Part shown: in pieces, positions 10,690 to 24,480 of the stretch
How positions within the stretch are numbered: position 1 is the first letter of the stretch
Layout: every line of letters begins with the position of its first letter
Source: Aldrovandia affinis
Taxonomy: Eukaryota; Chordata; Actinopteri; Notacanthiformes; Halosauridae
DNA: 64,000 nucleotides
NCBI GenBank assembly: GCA_029706075.1
Contig: JAINUG010000173.1
Coordinates: 1,612,001 to 1,676,000, forward strand
Direction of reading: 5' to 3'
Position numbers and translations under genes: made by a program
Notes under the pieces: generated by a model
The model's database searches: none
Told to the model about the DNA's origin: nothing
What the model saw: the letters and a program-made list of their open reading frames with translations, nothing else

Positions 10690-11910
10690 TTGATAATATC
10701 ATATGTTTTACCCCCTATACCACTTTGAAGAAGTTTATATAATAATCCTTTATGCTAAATTGAATCAAATGCCTTTTTAAAGTGCACAAAGCAGACAAAT
10801 ATTTTTCCTTTATTAATTTTGATGTTTTTCTGTATTAGGGTGTGTAGGGTGTAAATGTGGTCTGAAGTTCTATGTTTTGGAAGAAAGCCAATCTGACTTT
10901 TACTCAAGACACTGTGTTCGGTAAGGAAGGCCAGTATTCTGGCATTAATAATACTGCAAAATACCTTCCCCAGGTTACTGGCCACACATATGCCTTGGCA
11001 ATTGTTTGGATTTGTTTTTGTAAATGGAGGTTATTGGTCTTTGATTCCAGAACTCAGGGAAACACCTGACTTTCAATATCATGTTGAAGAGCTTCAGTAG
11101 TGCCTCTTGTAGCTTAGGGCTGCTGTATTTGAGCATTTCATTGCTGATGTTGTCCGGCCCACGCTGTATTGTTTTTAAGGGCCTGGATGTGCTTTTTCAT
11201 TTCCTGAATTGTGATTGAAGTATTTTTAGATTCTTCTGATCTGGGTTTAGATCAGTGGTTTCTATATTTTGTAAAGGCAGTCAAAATAATTTTTCCATAT
11301 GGCACCATTCAGAATTTTCGTTTTTGGTCATCGATTTTTTAATATAAATCTCAGAAAGAGTTTTGGTCAATTTCCTCCTCTGTTTGGTTTAATTTGTGTG
11401 TCATGTATTGATAATTTTTGCACAAGATTTGTTTATATTCTTTCAGGGCCAGTGAGTATTTGAGGCATAGTTCTTGACTGGTAGATTATCTGTGTTTTTT
11501 TGTTGGAGAGCTTTCGCAGGTTTTTTCTAGTGGAAACACATTCTTGGTCGAACCAATTCTCATTTTTGTGTTTCCTTTGGATTGTTTTATTGTTTTGTTT
11601 TTTACATTTTGATATAAAAGACAATGTTTCAAATATAGAATTTAGTTGGTTAGTGGCAGAATTTATTCCATTTGAGTCAATTGGATAATAAATTTTTCAG
11701 TGGGGTTTTGGTCAGTGCTTTGTTGGTCTCTCCCTTTCAAGTAAAGCACATTTTGACAATATATGCTGGTTTCCTGCTGTGCTGGTTTCCTAGTCCATTT
11801 CTCTGCCAGTTCTGGCATTGAGATCACCACATATCAACCCAGAGCTATTTACAAAATCCAGGTCTCTTCCTTTATTTCCAAATGTGGAGGAGGTGAGGCC
11901 TTGGATATTC
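10690..11910 (-). mobile_element. Non-LTR retrotransposon (LINE) fragment, endonuclease to RT
   Basis: On the minus strand, going down in coordinates, there is an apurinic endonuclease motif GDLNARTG (near 11800-11830), then ENWFDQECVSTRKNLRKLSN (11433-11624), and then an RT segment in the frame 10755-10985. That segment has NLGKVFCSIINARI, SKSQIGFLPKHRTSDHI and FVHFKKAFDSI, which fits RT blocks 2-3. The YxDD box is absent and several stops and frameshifts are present. It is a 3'-truncated, dead copy. The clade (jockey/Rex/L1 group) is not settled. Confidence 0.8.
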
Positions 11911-12369
11911 CAACTGGTTATCTTAATGAATGAGAGTTAGATCATTACTGACAGACCATTTTTGAATGACATCGTTAAAAAAATAATACCGTGAGTGAAC
12001 TAGAAATACTGTAGTATGCCAGGTCAGCTGACAGGAAATATCCCCCACCATTTCAGCAGAAGCCACCAAGCTGAAGGTGGCTGGGTTTCTTGGCCCACAG
12101 TGCATCCTTGAGGAGCTCAAACAAGTGCAGGTATCATCGTCGGCTTTCAGGCCAAAACTGAATTCTGGGCCTCCGTTGTGTCCCTGTTGAAGGCTGAAAA
12201 GAAGCTTTCGAGATAATGGATAATATCACTGCTGAAGATTTTGTGATTCAATATTTTATGTTTTACAGACCCACTCCCAAAGCAATGACATGTAAACAGG
12301 AATCAGCTAAATCCCTTTATTCAAGAGACATGACAACAGTGCATGTGCAGTGCAACAGTGCATGTTACC
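11911..12369. other. Intergenic, no gene recognised
   Basis: No repeat partner and no credible coding frame were found. The minus-strand ORF at 11923-12120 has no family resemblance. Confidence 0.45.
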
Positions 12370-12690
12370 TATAAACCTCAAAACCCACCTTTTCAGAATC
12401 CACTACCACTGAATTCAATCTAGCCAATTGTCATCACCACTGCCTAATTGTTCAAATACTTTTTGTATATGCATCCTCGCTTACTCCTCATTAAAATAAA
12501 ATAAAATTACTAACCTTTTCCTTCCCAGTGTTACAGGTACGGTATGCAGCTGCCTACAACGATGTCTATTGCTGTATTACTGCACTGATCTCCTGTGCGA
12601 ACTATGATTGTTCTTACCATGTATTAATGCACATCTTGTCGCTCTGGATAAGAGTGTCTGCTAAACGCTTAAAATGTAAATGTAAATATA
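12370..12690 (+). mobile_element. L2-type LINE 3' end
   Basis: It holds the last part of the RT ORF (LKTHLFRIHYH-like), then 'ttactaaccttttccttcc', 'gttacaggtacggta', 'tgctgtattactgcactgatc', 'taccatgtattaatgcacat' and the tail 'gctctggataagagtgtct'. It is homologous to 6090-6445. Confidence 0.8.
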
Positions 12691-13324
12691 AAGTCATGTC
12701 AGAAAAATGTGACAGTGTTCTCTTAATTATTTTCATCTGTGAAAGTTGCTGAACCTTATAGCCTGCAGTGATAAAATGTGTTTTCACAAGTGCTTGTAAG
12801 AACTATTACATTGATATTTTTATTGACAAAGATGATGAAGTTGTGAAGATGATGACAGTGATTCCTGTGAGTACAGTTGTACAGAGGTAATGACTTCTGG
12901 TAATATTATGTCAGTATACAGTTGTTCGTTATCAAATTCATGGCTAATATAATGCAAATCAACTGTTAATGACAAGTGTCAATGGCCCATGTGTTTTGTG
13001 TGACCTATTCTTAACAGGCAATACATTTGCAACACGACAACAGCTAAATACAAAAGTCTGGTTTCACAAAACCAACAATGTAATCGGACACAAAATACAT
13101 ATGGCATTCTTTAAACACAAATTCTCTTAAACGTTAGATCACTGTTGCTAACTATGTATAAATTATATTGTATACTATAAATCTGATGGAGGGGGGTTGA
13201 GGGCTGACCCTCACTTATTTTTAGTTATGCGGCGCGCCTGCCAGATGGCAAAATGACAGCGTGGGGGGTTCATTTACTGATAGTTGCCACCATCGATATA
13301 GAACACTAGATATAACATCATCTT
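12691..13324. other. Intergenic, no gene recognised
   Basis: AT-rich sequence with no long ORF and no recognised repeat. Confidence 0.45.
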
Positions 13325-13793
13325 TCACCTCATCCAGACCATCAATGCTGAGTTGTCCAGAAGCTGTGCTATCATGCACAATGTGCACTTAGCCACCTTG
13401 ACATTCCGCCTCACCACATGCACGATCACATCCACCTCAACAAGCAGGGCATCAAAGTTTTTGCCAAGGTGCTGAAGAACACTGCACTGGGATGCAGCAC
13501 TGTCATACCCTCCATGGAGCCCAGGGACCCCACCACCCGCCCCACACCCTGCAGGAGATTCCAACCCCCCAGACCTCAGTGCCCCCCAACACCCAGGGCT
13601 CCCAACCAGCACAGCAGCAGCAACGTCAGAGCCATGGATGCCAGGAAACCAGTGCATCCAACCCAACCTGAACAAGCAGCACAGCCAGAGAGCTACGCAG
13701 CTGTAGCGTCCAGAGCACAGAACCCCACAGCCTCAGAACAAAACCAAATTAGAGGCCTGCTGAATATTAACTGCTCCAAACTCCTGCAATAAC
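13325..13793 (+). pseudogene. LINE ORF1-like fragment with the end of an SGNH-hydrolase fold
   Basis: Two plus-strand frames join over a frameshift near 13390: INAELSRSCAIMHNVHLA, then HMHDHIHLNKQGIKVFAKVL. The D-x-x-H motif (DHIH) followed by LN-xG-xxFAKxLK is what one sees at the C-terminal catalytic block of SGNH/GDSL-type proteins found in fish LINE ORF1s. A Pro/Gln-rich tail follows and ends in a stop near 13790. No RT is found downstream. It is most likely a retrotransposon relic. The SGNH assignment rests on the motif only. Confidence 0.55.
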
Positions 13794-14884
13794 AGCAAAA
13801 AAGGGTATGTAAATACATATACAGTATCAGAAAGAACATACCATACATATATATTTTAATTGTTATAGTAAAATATTAAAAATGAAAAATAGACCAGAAA
13901 ATTAATATTTCTAAAAGTGAAAAGATAATGTCTTCATTTAACATACACATTTTAAAAATAATTTGAGCATCCTTCTTTTAAAAGTGCTTCAGGGGAATTA
14001 TTCTTTCCTGCAGCATTCCAACATAATATTTCCATAACCCCTTCGGACATGCTCCAAGTCTAAATATGCTCTTCCATTCTCTTTCTAACATATCCAGTAT
14101 TTTTTGTTGTGTCTGATGATATTTCCCAAATGCCAAAATACATTAATTGGTCAGAGTTCACAAATAAGTTAAGCAGATGTATTGTACTGTGTGGAAAAGT
14201 ATCTTGACAGGACACATTAAGGAAGGTTCCAGCAGAGGGTGCTATAGGCCTGGTGTTCACTGAAATACTGTGGTCCTGAGCAGTGTTGAAATAGACATTT
14301 GCAGTGTGTAATGTCTTCATGGATCCACTTCTCCATCTCCCTCTGGCTTCAGATCTCAGCTCCTATCTATGTGTGCTAAAGGTTAAGCGCCTCCCAATCC
14401 ACCATAAGACATTACACCCCTGCAGGAGTTCCCTTCCCAATAACCTCTGCTTCAGGCATCACACACCTGTTCACTGTCTCAGAACCCCAGCAAATCGTGT
14501 TCCCAGGACTCAGAGCCCAATTGCTCCAAACCCTGAGTTAAATTTAATATAGTGTAATTAGGAGACTCGAAGAGTAGGTTGTTATGATGCAAAGTGGTGT
14601 CGCTCACAGTGTTGTTCTATTTAAAGTAATGGTGCTCATATAGATAACTTTTAGACTGCTACTGTATGTGTTAGTATAATACAGATATATTTCTCTTAAA
14701 GATAAGTTGTAGTCAATAGGGTAGGTTGCATTCAGCACAGTTTGAAGTTTTGTCATTGTTCTTGTTCCTTCTGTAATGTGTGCTGTCTATAAAAATCCAG
14801 TCTTAATTCATGATTTACAATGATCAGTCATCTTTGCCAAGAAACAGATAGCCAGCATAGACACATACAATCACACAGTAGTAC
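13794..14884. other. Intergenic, no gene recognised
   Basis: AT-rich. The ORFs at 14060-14552 have no recognisable domain and no splice context that would favour an exon. Confidence 0.45.
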
Positions 14885-15480
14885 ATTTACATTTACATTT
14901 TAAGCATTTAGCAGATGCTCTTATCCAGAGCGACTTACAAGATGTGCATTAATACATGGTAAGAACAAGCATTGTTCATGCAAGAGATCAGTGCAGTAAT
15001 ACAGTGATAGACATTGTTGTTGGCAGCTGCATACCATACCTGTAACACTGGGAAGGAAAAGGTTAGTAATTGTAAAAATTATTATTATTTTTTTAAACTT
15101 TTTTAATGAAGAGTAAGCGAGGGTACATATATAAAAAGTATTTGAACACGTAGGCAGTGGTGAAGACAATTCGCTAGATGTACAGAATTCAGTGGTAGTG
15201 GAGTCTGAAAAGGTGGGTTTTGAGTCTCTTGCGGAATATCCGCAAAAAAGTGATTCCGCAGTCCTGACCAAGTGCGGAAGATCATTCCACCACCAAGGGG
15301 TCAGGACAGAGAAGAGGCTAGACAGCGAGGAGCGGCTGCCGGGTGCCCGGAGGGATGAGACAGTCAGTTTGCCAGAGGAGACAGAGCAGAGGGGTCTGGC
15401 TGGGGTGTAGGGTGTGATGAGTGTCTGGAGGTAAGGGGGAACAGTACTAAATGATGAGTGGACGGCTGGCTGCTAAAGTT
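14885..15480 (-). mobile_element. L2-type LINE 3' end, minus strand
   Basis: It begins on the plus strand with a run of 'acattt' units and 'gcagatgctcttatccagag' (reverse of the L2 tail), then 'gatgtgcattaatacatggt' and 'gcagctgcataccata'. The minus-strand coding part reads SLFCGYSARDSKPTFSDS..., a frameshifted form of the L2 C-terminus seen intact at 44405-44587. Confidence 0.8.
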
Positions 15481-15625
15481 TGCGTGGGGAAGATCTGTGG
15501 AAAAAAGCATGATTCATAAAGAAAGGGAAAGGTAATGAGCCAGACATCAGTTAGTCAACATCAGTTTAAGGAAAATGCAATTCTGGTTACTTTATGTAAT
15601 TCCGTATACTTTATTAGCTGTGACA
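15481..15625. other. Short intergenic spacer
   Basis: No feature seen. Confidence 0.4.
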
Positions 15626-16095
15626 CAGGTAACTGCCAAAAACTGAAACACTCGAGTAAATTAAGGGTGTGAGGTGCATTTTCCTGGCATGGTTTAGGCC
15701 CACTCAACCCATTAGAGGGCAAGATAAATGGCAATAAATACAAAGCCATTCTGTGTGATCACCTTCCTCCTATGGTGAAGCAACTCTATGCTGATGGGAG
15801 TGATCTCTTCCAGGATGACAATGCCCCATCCACAGGACACGAGTGGTCACTGAATGGTTTGATGAGTATCAAAACTTTGTAAACCATACACCATGGCCAT
15901 TTCAGGCACCTCTCCCAACCCAATTAAACACTTACGGGAGATTCTGGAGCAGTGCTCGAGACAAAAACACAAGAATGGAGTTCCAGAAACTTGTAAGATC
16001 TATCCCAAGGTGAATTGAAGCTGTTCTGGTGGCTTGTGGTGGCTCAACACCCTATTAAAAACACTAGGTGTTTCCTTTAACTTGAAAGTTGCCTG
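15626..16095 (+). mobile_element. Internally deleted Tc1-like element
   Basis: It starts CAGGTAACTGCC and ends GTTGCCTG followed by TA. The interior keeps pieces of a Tc1 transposase C-terminal half: a frame with LFQDDNAPS around the second catalytic Asp and a damaged PDLNPI-type region. The start CAGGTAACTGCC is the same as in the minus-strand copies at 41088 and 58618. About 1 kb of the normal element is missing. Confidence 0.7.
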
Positions 16096-16216
16096 TATGT
16101 AGTATAGTGTAGTCAGTCCAGGTAAATGAAGATGCCAATGTTTTCTGAATTCAGATGGTTTGAAATTCTTCTTTACCACTAGATGGCACTATCTACAAAA
16201 TGTAAGAATCTGATTA

Positions 16217-17759
<1,543 letters not shown>

Positions 17760-18938
17760 GCCAATTTGATGATGACAAAAATATCGGCAGGAAAAAGCAG
17801 CAGACGGAGAGAGAGCAACAGAAAAAGAGAGAGAGAAGCCGAGGTGATAAAACTGCTCAGAGCTTGCCTGTGAGTTCATTCTTGGAGAGAGAACTACAGA
17901 GTGAGTGAGTGAGTGAGAGTAAGAGAGAAAGAGGGACGGAACAAACTAACAAGGACCTACCGCACAGGCAAATACAGACGTTACTCTTTGAGGCGAAAAG
18001 TGCCAGTGTTATGGTCACCCTTCAGCGGACAGGGGTGTGCTAATACATTTGTGGCAGAGAGCGGTAAGTGCTGGCAGAGACCTTCTCGGGATTACCCCTT
18101 CAAGTTCTGCCTGCTTTGAAGTTGTTTTGTACCTGCTGCAGGGATCCAGTTCTTCCCTTCAAGGGAAATAAATAAGAAAGGCCAAAGGCTAAGAAAGTTG
18201 GACTGCCTCCAAGTCTCGGATCTCCCCTGCGAGCCCAGGACATTTTACTTTTTTCTCCTGCAGGGGCCATGTGGTGAGAACTCGCACAGACGGGGACAGA
18301 GGACTGTACTCCCCAAAACTTTGGCACCTCCGGATCTGACGGTGTGACCAAACGGTACACTGCTACACGAAGAAACCAGCTGGTGGGGCTAGAGAGAGAG
18401 AGAGAGAGAGAGGGAAGAACTCTGCACACCCCCTATTCCTACCTACATAACAGTAACCCCGCAGCCCCCAACAACCAGCTCCTCAAACCTTGGCCCCTCC
18501 CCCCTTCTCTCCCCTTATGCCCCCCACCTCCCCCCCCATGGAGCAGGAAGCGTGAAAAATCTCACTAATGGGTTTATTTGCTGTCAGATCTGCGCCGATC
18601 TGTCATTCCCCAGGACCATTCCATTTGACACATTTCATAGTTGAGTAAGCTGCCTGGCTCGCTGGCTGTAGATCAGTGTTGTGGGAAGCATCAGTCTGGA
18701 GGCCATCAGGGGCAAGCAGCAGCAGCAGGAACAGTCACTGAGTGGAGGAATCCCTAGAGTTTCAGAGTCTCTGACACTTCCATCTCTCCCTCTCTGGAAC
18801 CCATGCTGAGCAGCCAGTAAGCCCAACACCTGGAAAGAGAGACTCTGCTTTTCTCTTTGCATTTTTTACGGGAATTTTCGATACGGAGGCACAACATTGC
18901 CGGCTTGTAAATCGTGTGGTGCTTCCCTTTGACTCAAG
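17760..18938 (+). promoter_or_regulatory. c1qtnf12: Probable 5' leader/promoter region of c1qtnf12
   Basis: This 1.2 kb is richer in GC and purine runs than its surroundings (for example the (GA)n run at 18391-18411). A strong splice-donor consensus GCG|GTAAGT lies at 18061-18069, and a pyrimidine-rich acceptor (ttatttgctgtcag) ends near 18587. A non-coding first exon spliced to the ATG exon is therefore possible. The sequence just before the ATG (gactcaag ATG G) has G at +4 but C at -3 counted strictly, an average context. The transcription start is not determined. Confidence 0.4.
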
Positions 18939-19109
18939 ATGAGGTCCTGGCCGCTGGCTGTGGTGGTCGCTGTGTTTTGGACCCAGTGCCTCATTGAGGA
19001 GGTGGACAGCAAAAAGGAGAGGAAGAAGGCAAAGGAGGCTCCCCCCCAGCACACAGAGGTATACAACAGCACCACCTCCAACAGCGAGGAGGTCAGCGGT
19101 AGCACCAAG
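18939..19109 (+). CDS. c1qtnf12: C1QTNF12 (adipolin), coding exon 1: signal peptide and N-terminal linker
   Basis: This encodes residues 1-57. MRSWPLAVVVAVFWTQCLIE is a secretory signal peptide with a hydrophobic core at about residues 5-18 and likely cleavage just before the lysine-rich stretch. It is followed by a Lys/Arg-rich segment (KKERKKAK) and a Ser/Thr/Glu-rich linker with an N-glycosylation sequon NST at residues 43-45. The exon ends in phase 0 at a donor AAG|GTAACC. The start is supported by the signal peptide and by the MR-W start shared with mammalian adipolin as I recall it. Adipolin is a secreted hormone-like C1q/TNF-related protein linked to insulin sensitivity in mammals. Intron 1 is about 27 kb and TE-rich. 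Confidence 0.85.
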
Positions 19110-20520
19110 GTAACCTCTTCACCATCACCCTTCTCTCTCTACTTTATATTCTCTCCATTTTTTTGTTTTTCTCCTCCAAAGCGGGACTACTTACATTCTT
19201 ACTGAAATGTCTTTGATAGTGGAGTCTGAAATGTGTGTACTGTGCTGGTAGTGCTGGTAAGGCTTACCTTTGAAGCAGGCTCACAAATGGGCATACTACA
19301 TCGAAGTACACACTTCCTCTTTAGCTTAACCTGAGATGCCATCACCAGCCACTGACTGCATCTCAACCTGGTCATTTCTGCTCAGAAGCACTTACTGCGG
19401 TTTAATCACATAATCATGTGACCTCTAGTCAATAATATTTTTCTGCTTGAGGGACTAAATGTTAAGTTTCATACTCCGCAGACAGCCATATTACGTGTGT
19501 ATCATTCAGTATATCCCAAGTACATGCTTCATTTTGGTATTCAGTTATTGAATACAGATACAATGTAAAAAATACGTATAGCTTCAATGCATCTACATGT
19601 AGCCCTGTGCTTAAGGAAAAAAGACAGGGTAAGAAATAATGCTATGCTCCATCAGATGATACATGCTCAATTTAGTATCTTGACTAAATATAGGACTTTC
19701 ATTCCTTTCATTCCAAAATAACTCATATGTTAATATACCAGAACTAAAGCCAGTGCATCATTTGAATGCATTCCTTATCACATCATAATTGTCAGCATAT
19801 TGTTTTGACTGAAAATATAACCTTTTCAACTTTTTAATCTCAATGTAGTTTTTTCATATATAGAAAAAGCAACTTGAGTTTCCACTATTTGCCAAGTTTA
19901 AAGCTTCTTACAATAATTTATAATCTGAATTCTAAGTATAATATTATTTTAAAATATACCATCATATGAAAACAAAATCATTGTATAATCAAAATGAGGT
20001 TTGTTCTGATTAAACTAAGGCACACACAGGATTATGTTTAAGATAATTAATTTAATATTTTCTTATTTCAAAATAAATACTTTTTCTAAATATTTTGTTG
20101 TAAGAAAATTATTTATTTTCGGAATAATCTCTCAACGTCTATCAAAATCCTGACATTCCATTTCCCTTGGATTGTGATTCATCGTGTGTGTAAATATAGC
20201 CTCAAAGTCCTTTGGGTGACAGTGACGTCTGCTTACAGACATTTGCCAGTTTTAGTACAGGGGATTAGAAACCGAAAGCTTGAAACGTGCTTTGGATTAC
20301 AGCCATGTGGAAGTTTAAATCCACTGTAATCTAGGGGACAGCCCTTGGGGGCGATGGGTTTCAGTGGTGTGTTTTCACTTGAAACCCCTGCTTATGGAGT
20401 GCACTTCTATCCATTGTGGAATTTTGTTAACATTTGTTTGACAGTGTCAGTGTGGGGCGAGGATGAACACATTGGGAGACAGGTGTGCTCCATCAGGTCA
20501 AGCTGAGGTGGGCAGGAACA
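19110..20520 (+). other. c1qtnf12: c1qtnf12 intron 1, 5' part
   Basis: Intronic and AT-rich, especially 19480-20150. No ORF, RNA gene or recognised repeat. Confidence 0.6.
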
Positions 20521-20853
20521 GGGCTTTTTTAAAATTTTATTTAACCTTTATTTAACCAGGCAAGCCATTAAGAACAAGTTCTTATTTACAATGGCGGCCT
20601 GGGTACATACCTGGGTACATACACCATTCACTCACACACTCACACCTACAGGGCAATTTTTTGACTCTCCAATTAGCCTAACGTGCATGTCTTTGGACTG
20701 TGGGAGGAAACCGGAGTACCCGGAGGAAACCCACGCGGACACGGGGAGAACATGCAAACTCCACACAGAAAGGCCCCGGCCGGGATTCGAACCCGGGACC
20801 TTCTTGCTGTGAGCCGACAGTGCTATCCACTGCACCACCATGCCGCCTCTAGC
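20521..20853 (-). repeat. tRNA-derived SINE, type B head with 'taaataagaacttgttctta' tail
   Basis: Minus-strand reading: head GGCATGGTGGTGCAGTGG (A-box region), then GGTTCGAATCCCGG (B box), a body with 'ttctccccgtgtccgcgtgg', 'tcctcccacagtccaaagac' and 'gttaggctaattggagagtc', and a tail 'gaacttgttcttaatggctt' plus 'cctggttaaataaagg' and an A-rich end. Head and body are shared with the copy at 44902-45271, but the tail is wholly different. Confidence 0.85.
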
Positions 20854-23800
20854 TCAAGCTTGCTGGGCATTGAATGGATGATTGCTTGTAGAATGTATGG
20901 AATGTGCACTTCTATTGGCTGATCAATCCTTCAGTTAATCCTCCCCACTGGTGTTCTTCACCAGCGACAGGCTGTTAGGTTAAAGGAGGAGTGGCATAGC
21001 ACTGTTTCCCTGCCATACTCCTGAACACATAATTGATTCTGTACATTATCCTTACATTATCAATGTGTTTAAATCGCACATCTCACAGACTTTTCAACCT
21101 CTTAAGCTAGACCTTAGTACCCTAACCCCAGCCCCAACCTGTTGACTTTTGTTTCCTCAAAGCCTTTTGCATAAATCTTACTGGGAAAGTCAGTTTCATG
21201 TTCAAAGTGGAGTGCAGAGGCCTCTTGGTTAATACACTATTTCTTAGCGCAGTGATATAAAAATGATAATATAACATAATAATCCTGACCATGCCAGTAC
21301 TGCAATGCATAATTGGTCATAGTGTCGCCCAGGGAGGGAGGGTGGTAGGCTCAATAATACACAGGAGATGATCAATGAACAAAGCTAAGGCCGATACTTG
21401 AAATGCCAAGACAACCATAGAGGCATGCAAACACTAGGAACAACCATTTCAAGACAGAAAAATGTACAGACAACTTAAATAAGGAATGAAACTAGACACA
21501 GGTGAAATTACTAAGACAACAATACACTCAGACAATCATATGAAACAAGACACGGGTGGAATCACTCAAGACAATGAAACAATAAAACAATTAGACAATG
21601 ACACAATCAGGGAAAACTAACAGTCCAATGCTGCCCTCTGGCAGTGAGCAGCAGCTGTGAGAGTTAGTTCGAATAATAAGTATGGCATCACAACCAATGA
21701 CTTTGGAAAACATTTTACTTTCTTGAAATTTATTGTTAAGTTAACATAGCCAATACTGTAAAATGTGTATGGAAATGTTTCACTTTCACATATAATTTAA
21801 AAAATAGGCTAACGAAAAAAGCATCTTGAAAAGGCCAATGGTCGTGTTAAAAACCCCCCCAAAAAACCAAGAAACACCTTTATCCTGTTATTTGGGTTTG
21901 GTGTGGTTGATCAAAGCTTAATTTACCTTTGTTCACCTGTGACTGATGTGTAGGATGTGGAGTCCTGGGAACAGCTATGGCAGCGCAATGAATGATCAAG
22001 AATGGGTAGATACTAGTGTGCCAGTGGACAGCACATTGATCCAATGGACCAAATATGCTAGGAAAGTGGAAACTGAAGTCAGGCAACTTCCAGAACTAAT
22101 CTCTGTTTCGAAGCCATTCATTTTCAGTGAGATGCAAACATTGAATAAAATAACAATTAAAACATTGAAAAAAACATTCATTGAAACATTAATTTCCTTT
22201 CTGGAAAATGGTCCCCATAGTGAATGACAAACATGTGTATCCAAGCAATGGCTACCCTCTATGTACACAGCATCTGCAACGGCAGCCTGAGAACCATGGT
22301 CTCCATTCTAAACTCCTATTTATTTGTTTATTCCCTTAATAATGCATGTTTGGGGTTTCCACTGGCCAATTTGTTTTTCTTCCAGCCCACCCATTGAGTC
22401 TTCAATGACTCAACGTTTCCCCCACCATTTTTATACCAACAACCTTTTCAAATTCTACAGTGTCGCCTCTGCAAGTCCACTGGTAACTGCTACCACCCAC
22501 TTTTTTTCAGAGGGAGGAATGAATCCTTATTTTAAAATGTCTTTAGACATTAGAGTCAGCAAACATTTGGCCCCACCTCATTGTGAGTGGTGTTTATTTG
22601 GTTTACTTGGTTTGGCCTGTAAAATAAGAGCCTGTGGTGACTGACCTGGGGTCAGCCCCTCGGCTACTGGAGGCAGGGCCTCAGAGGGACCCCCCTCCTG
22701 TCCCCCCGCCTCACCCCCACCCTGAGGGGTTGCCTGTCTGTTCCTCTCCAACCCATCAGGCAGAGCAAGCAGTCTGCCATGATGTAATTCCTGGGAAAGT
22801 TGTGTGGGGAGGGATTTAAAGACTCAGGGTGCTGTGGTTCCCAGCCCATTGATTCTGTCAGTTAAGGGTCAGCCTGTCTCCGCCATGTCTGGGACATCCG
22901 ATAGGGGCGGTGCGCCCCCGAAAAACTGGGGCGGCAGGCCGAGTAAGCCCTTTACAAAGCCTCTTAGCCAGGGTCCTGAAAGAGGACACTTTGATGAGGA
23001 TTAGCCCCCCTCCCTTACTTTCCTTCTCTTCTTCTCGTCGCCTGCAGTCTGAGGGTAATGACATAATCGCTTAGAAGGCCCCATGTTATTTGATTGTGTC
23101 GCTACCAAATATTGTCACCTCTGTTGAAGACTTGTGGTTAGGCTTCAGGTTGGGGTTAGGGGAATAGGTTTGTGAAGGTTGGAAAGATTGTGCCATTAAA
23201 AATAATGTTATATTATTTCTGTGCTTAGACAATACTTTTTCATGGAAACTGGAATAGCTTACATTATAAACATTACCCGTTCTTATACTATATGCAGTAC
23301 AGAATACCTACCTCACCCTAGGTCAGTGAGCCTCATCTCTTCAGCAATCGTCAACACATGAAATATGTTAGCATGAGACCAGTTCCCTGCATAAAACCTA
23401 AAGCACACATTATAAGTCTAATCCTATTTAGCCCTGATAATAGCCGTTGTGAACTTGTTATGATTCTTTTCCCAATTCAGTGAATGCACAATGAAATCAT
23501 ATACTGGCTTAACAATTATGTATTTCAGTGTGTCAAGAGCTATGATAACTGGTCTTTTGAGCAATTATGAGGAGCTAATCAGTTTCTAGCATTTCAGAAA
23601 GGTTTGTCAGAATAATGCTCGGTGTCGATTTTCATGAGCTAAGTGATAAGAGGGACTGGCAACACAATGTAGACACAATGCAATCACCAAGGCAAAAACA
23701 GAAGATGGTGAGTTTATTGAGCTTTGGCAAGAGCACAAGTGTTTATTTCCATCCATCTGCCGAGACTACTGCAACAAGATCAGATGGAAGATGAGGGGGA

Positions 23801-24480
23801 AGACATACTGGTTTTTCAAAACATTTTTAAATTGTATTGTGCGCTATAAGTGTAGTCAGTAATCCGCCTTGATCCCTGAAAGTACTGGGCTTTTTAGAGT
23901 AACCTTTGTTTAACACGTGTAAAGAAAACATTTGCTTGATTTAATGTGGTATAGTGTACAAATTTCACATGGGGACACAATTTGGCCCAGCAGCAGATTG
24001 TGCTGTAGGGTTTGCAGAAGTATGCTTTCCTACTGGCATTTTTGGTCTTGATGATTTGGATTGGGACATGCTGTGTGAGATGTTTGAGTATGTGATCAAA
24101 TATTTAAAACAATTTCTTGCCCGAACCATATAGTTATTAAAGAAGTTCTATATAAAGGAAAAAAATCCATTCCAGCTCAAATTGTTTAGAAAATGATCAA
24201 TGCTACAGTTTTAGTCAACATTACATGTTAGGTTATATTGTTTATGTACATATTAACATACTCTAAAATCAGAAGAGGCATAAAAGAATGACTTACTACA
24301 TTATATTTTGTAATATATGAGTGGGGAGTCTGGATGAGTTTTGAGGGCAGGCTGTCAGCTGTCAGGGTTTCTCGAGGCAGTGTCTAAGGCCGTCTAGCCA
24401 AATATCACGCCCAGCGCTCTGGGTGATGAATAAGTATCACTCCGGGGGAGTGCTTGTGTTTCACTTTCCCACCCCAGTCC
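20854..24480 (+). other. c1qtnf12: c1qtnf12 intron 1, unannotated stretch
   Basis: Mostly AT-rich without a gene. 21320-21660 has several near-copies of 'caagacaacaatacactcag'-like phrases and may be an old LTR piece. 22640-23010 is a GC-rich block without a credible reading frame. The ORFs at 21946-22268, 22324-22644 and 22804-23064 show no domain. Confidence 0.5.

Noticed and set aside
18100..18429. 109-codon minus-strand ORF in the c1qtnf12 leader
   Set aside because: Open only because of the GA/CT-rich composition. No domain, and it is antisense to the presumed leader.
22858..23064. Small ORFs in the GC-rich intronic block
   Set aside because: Both strands are open, as expected from composition. 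No splice sites or homology.
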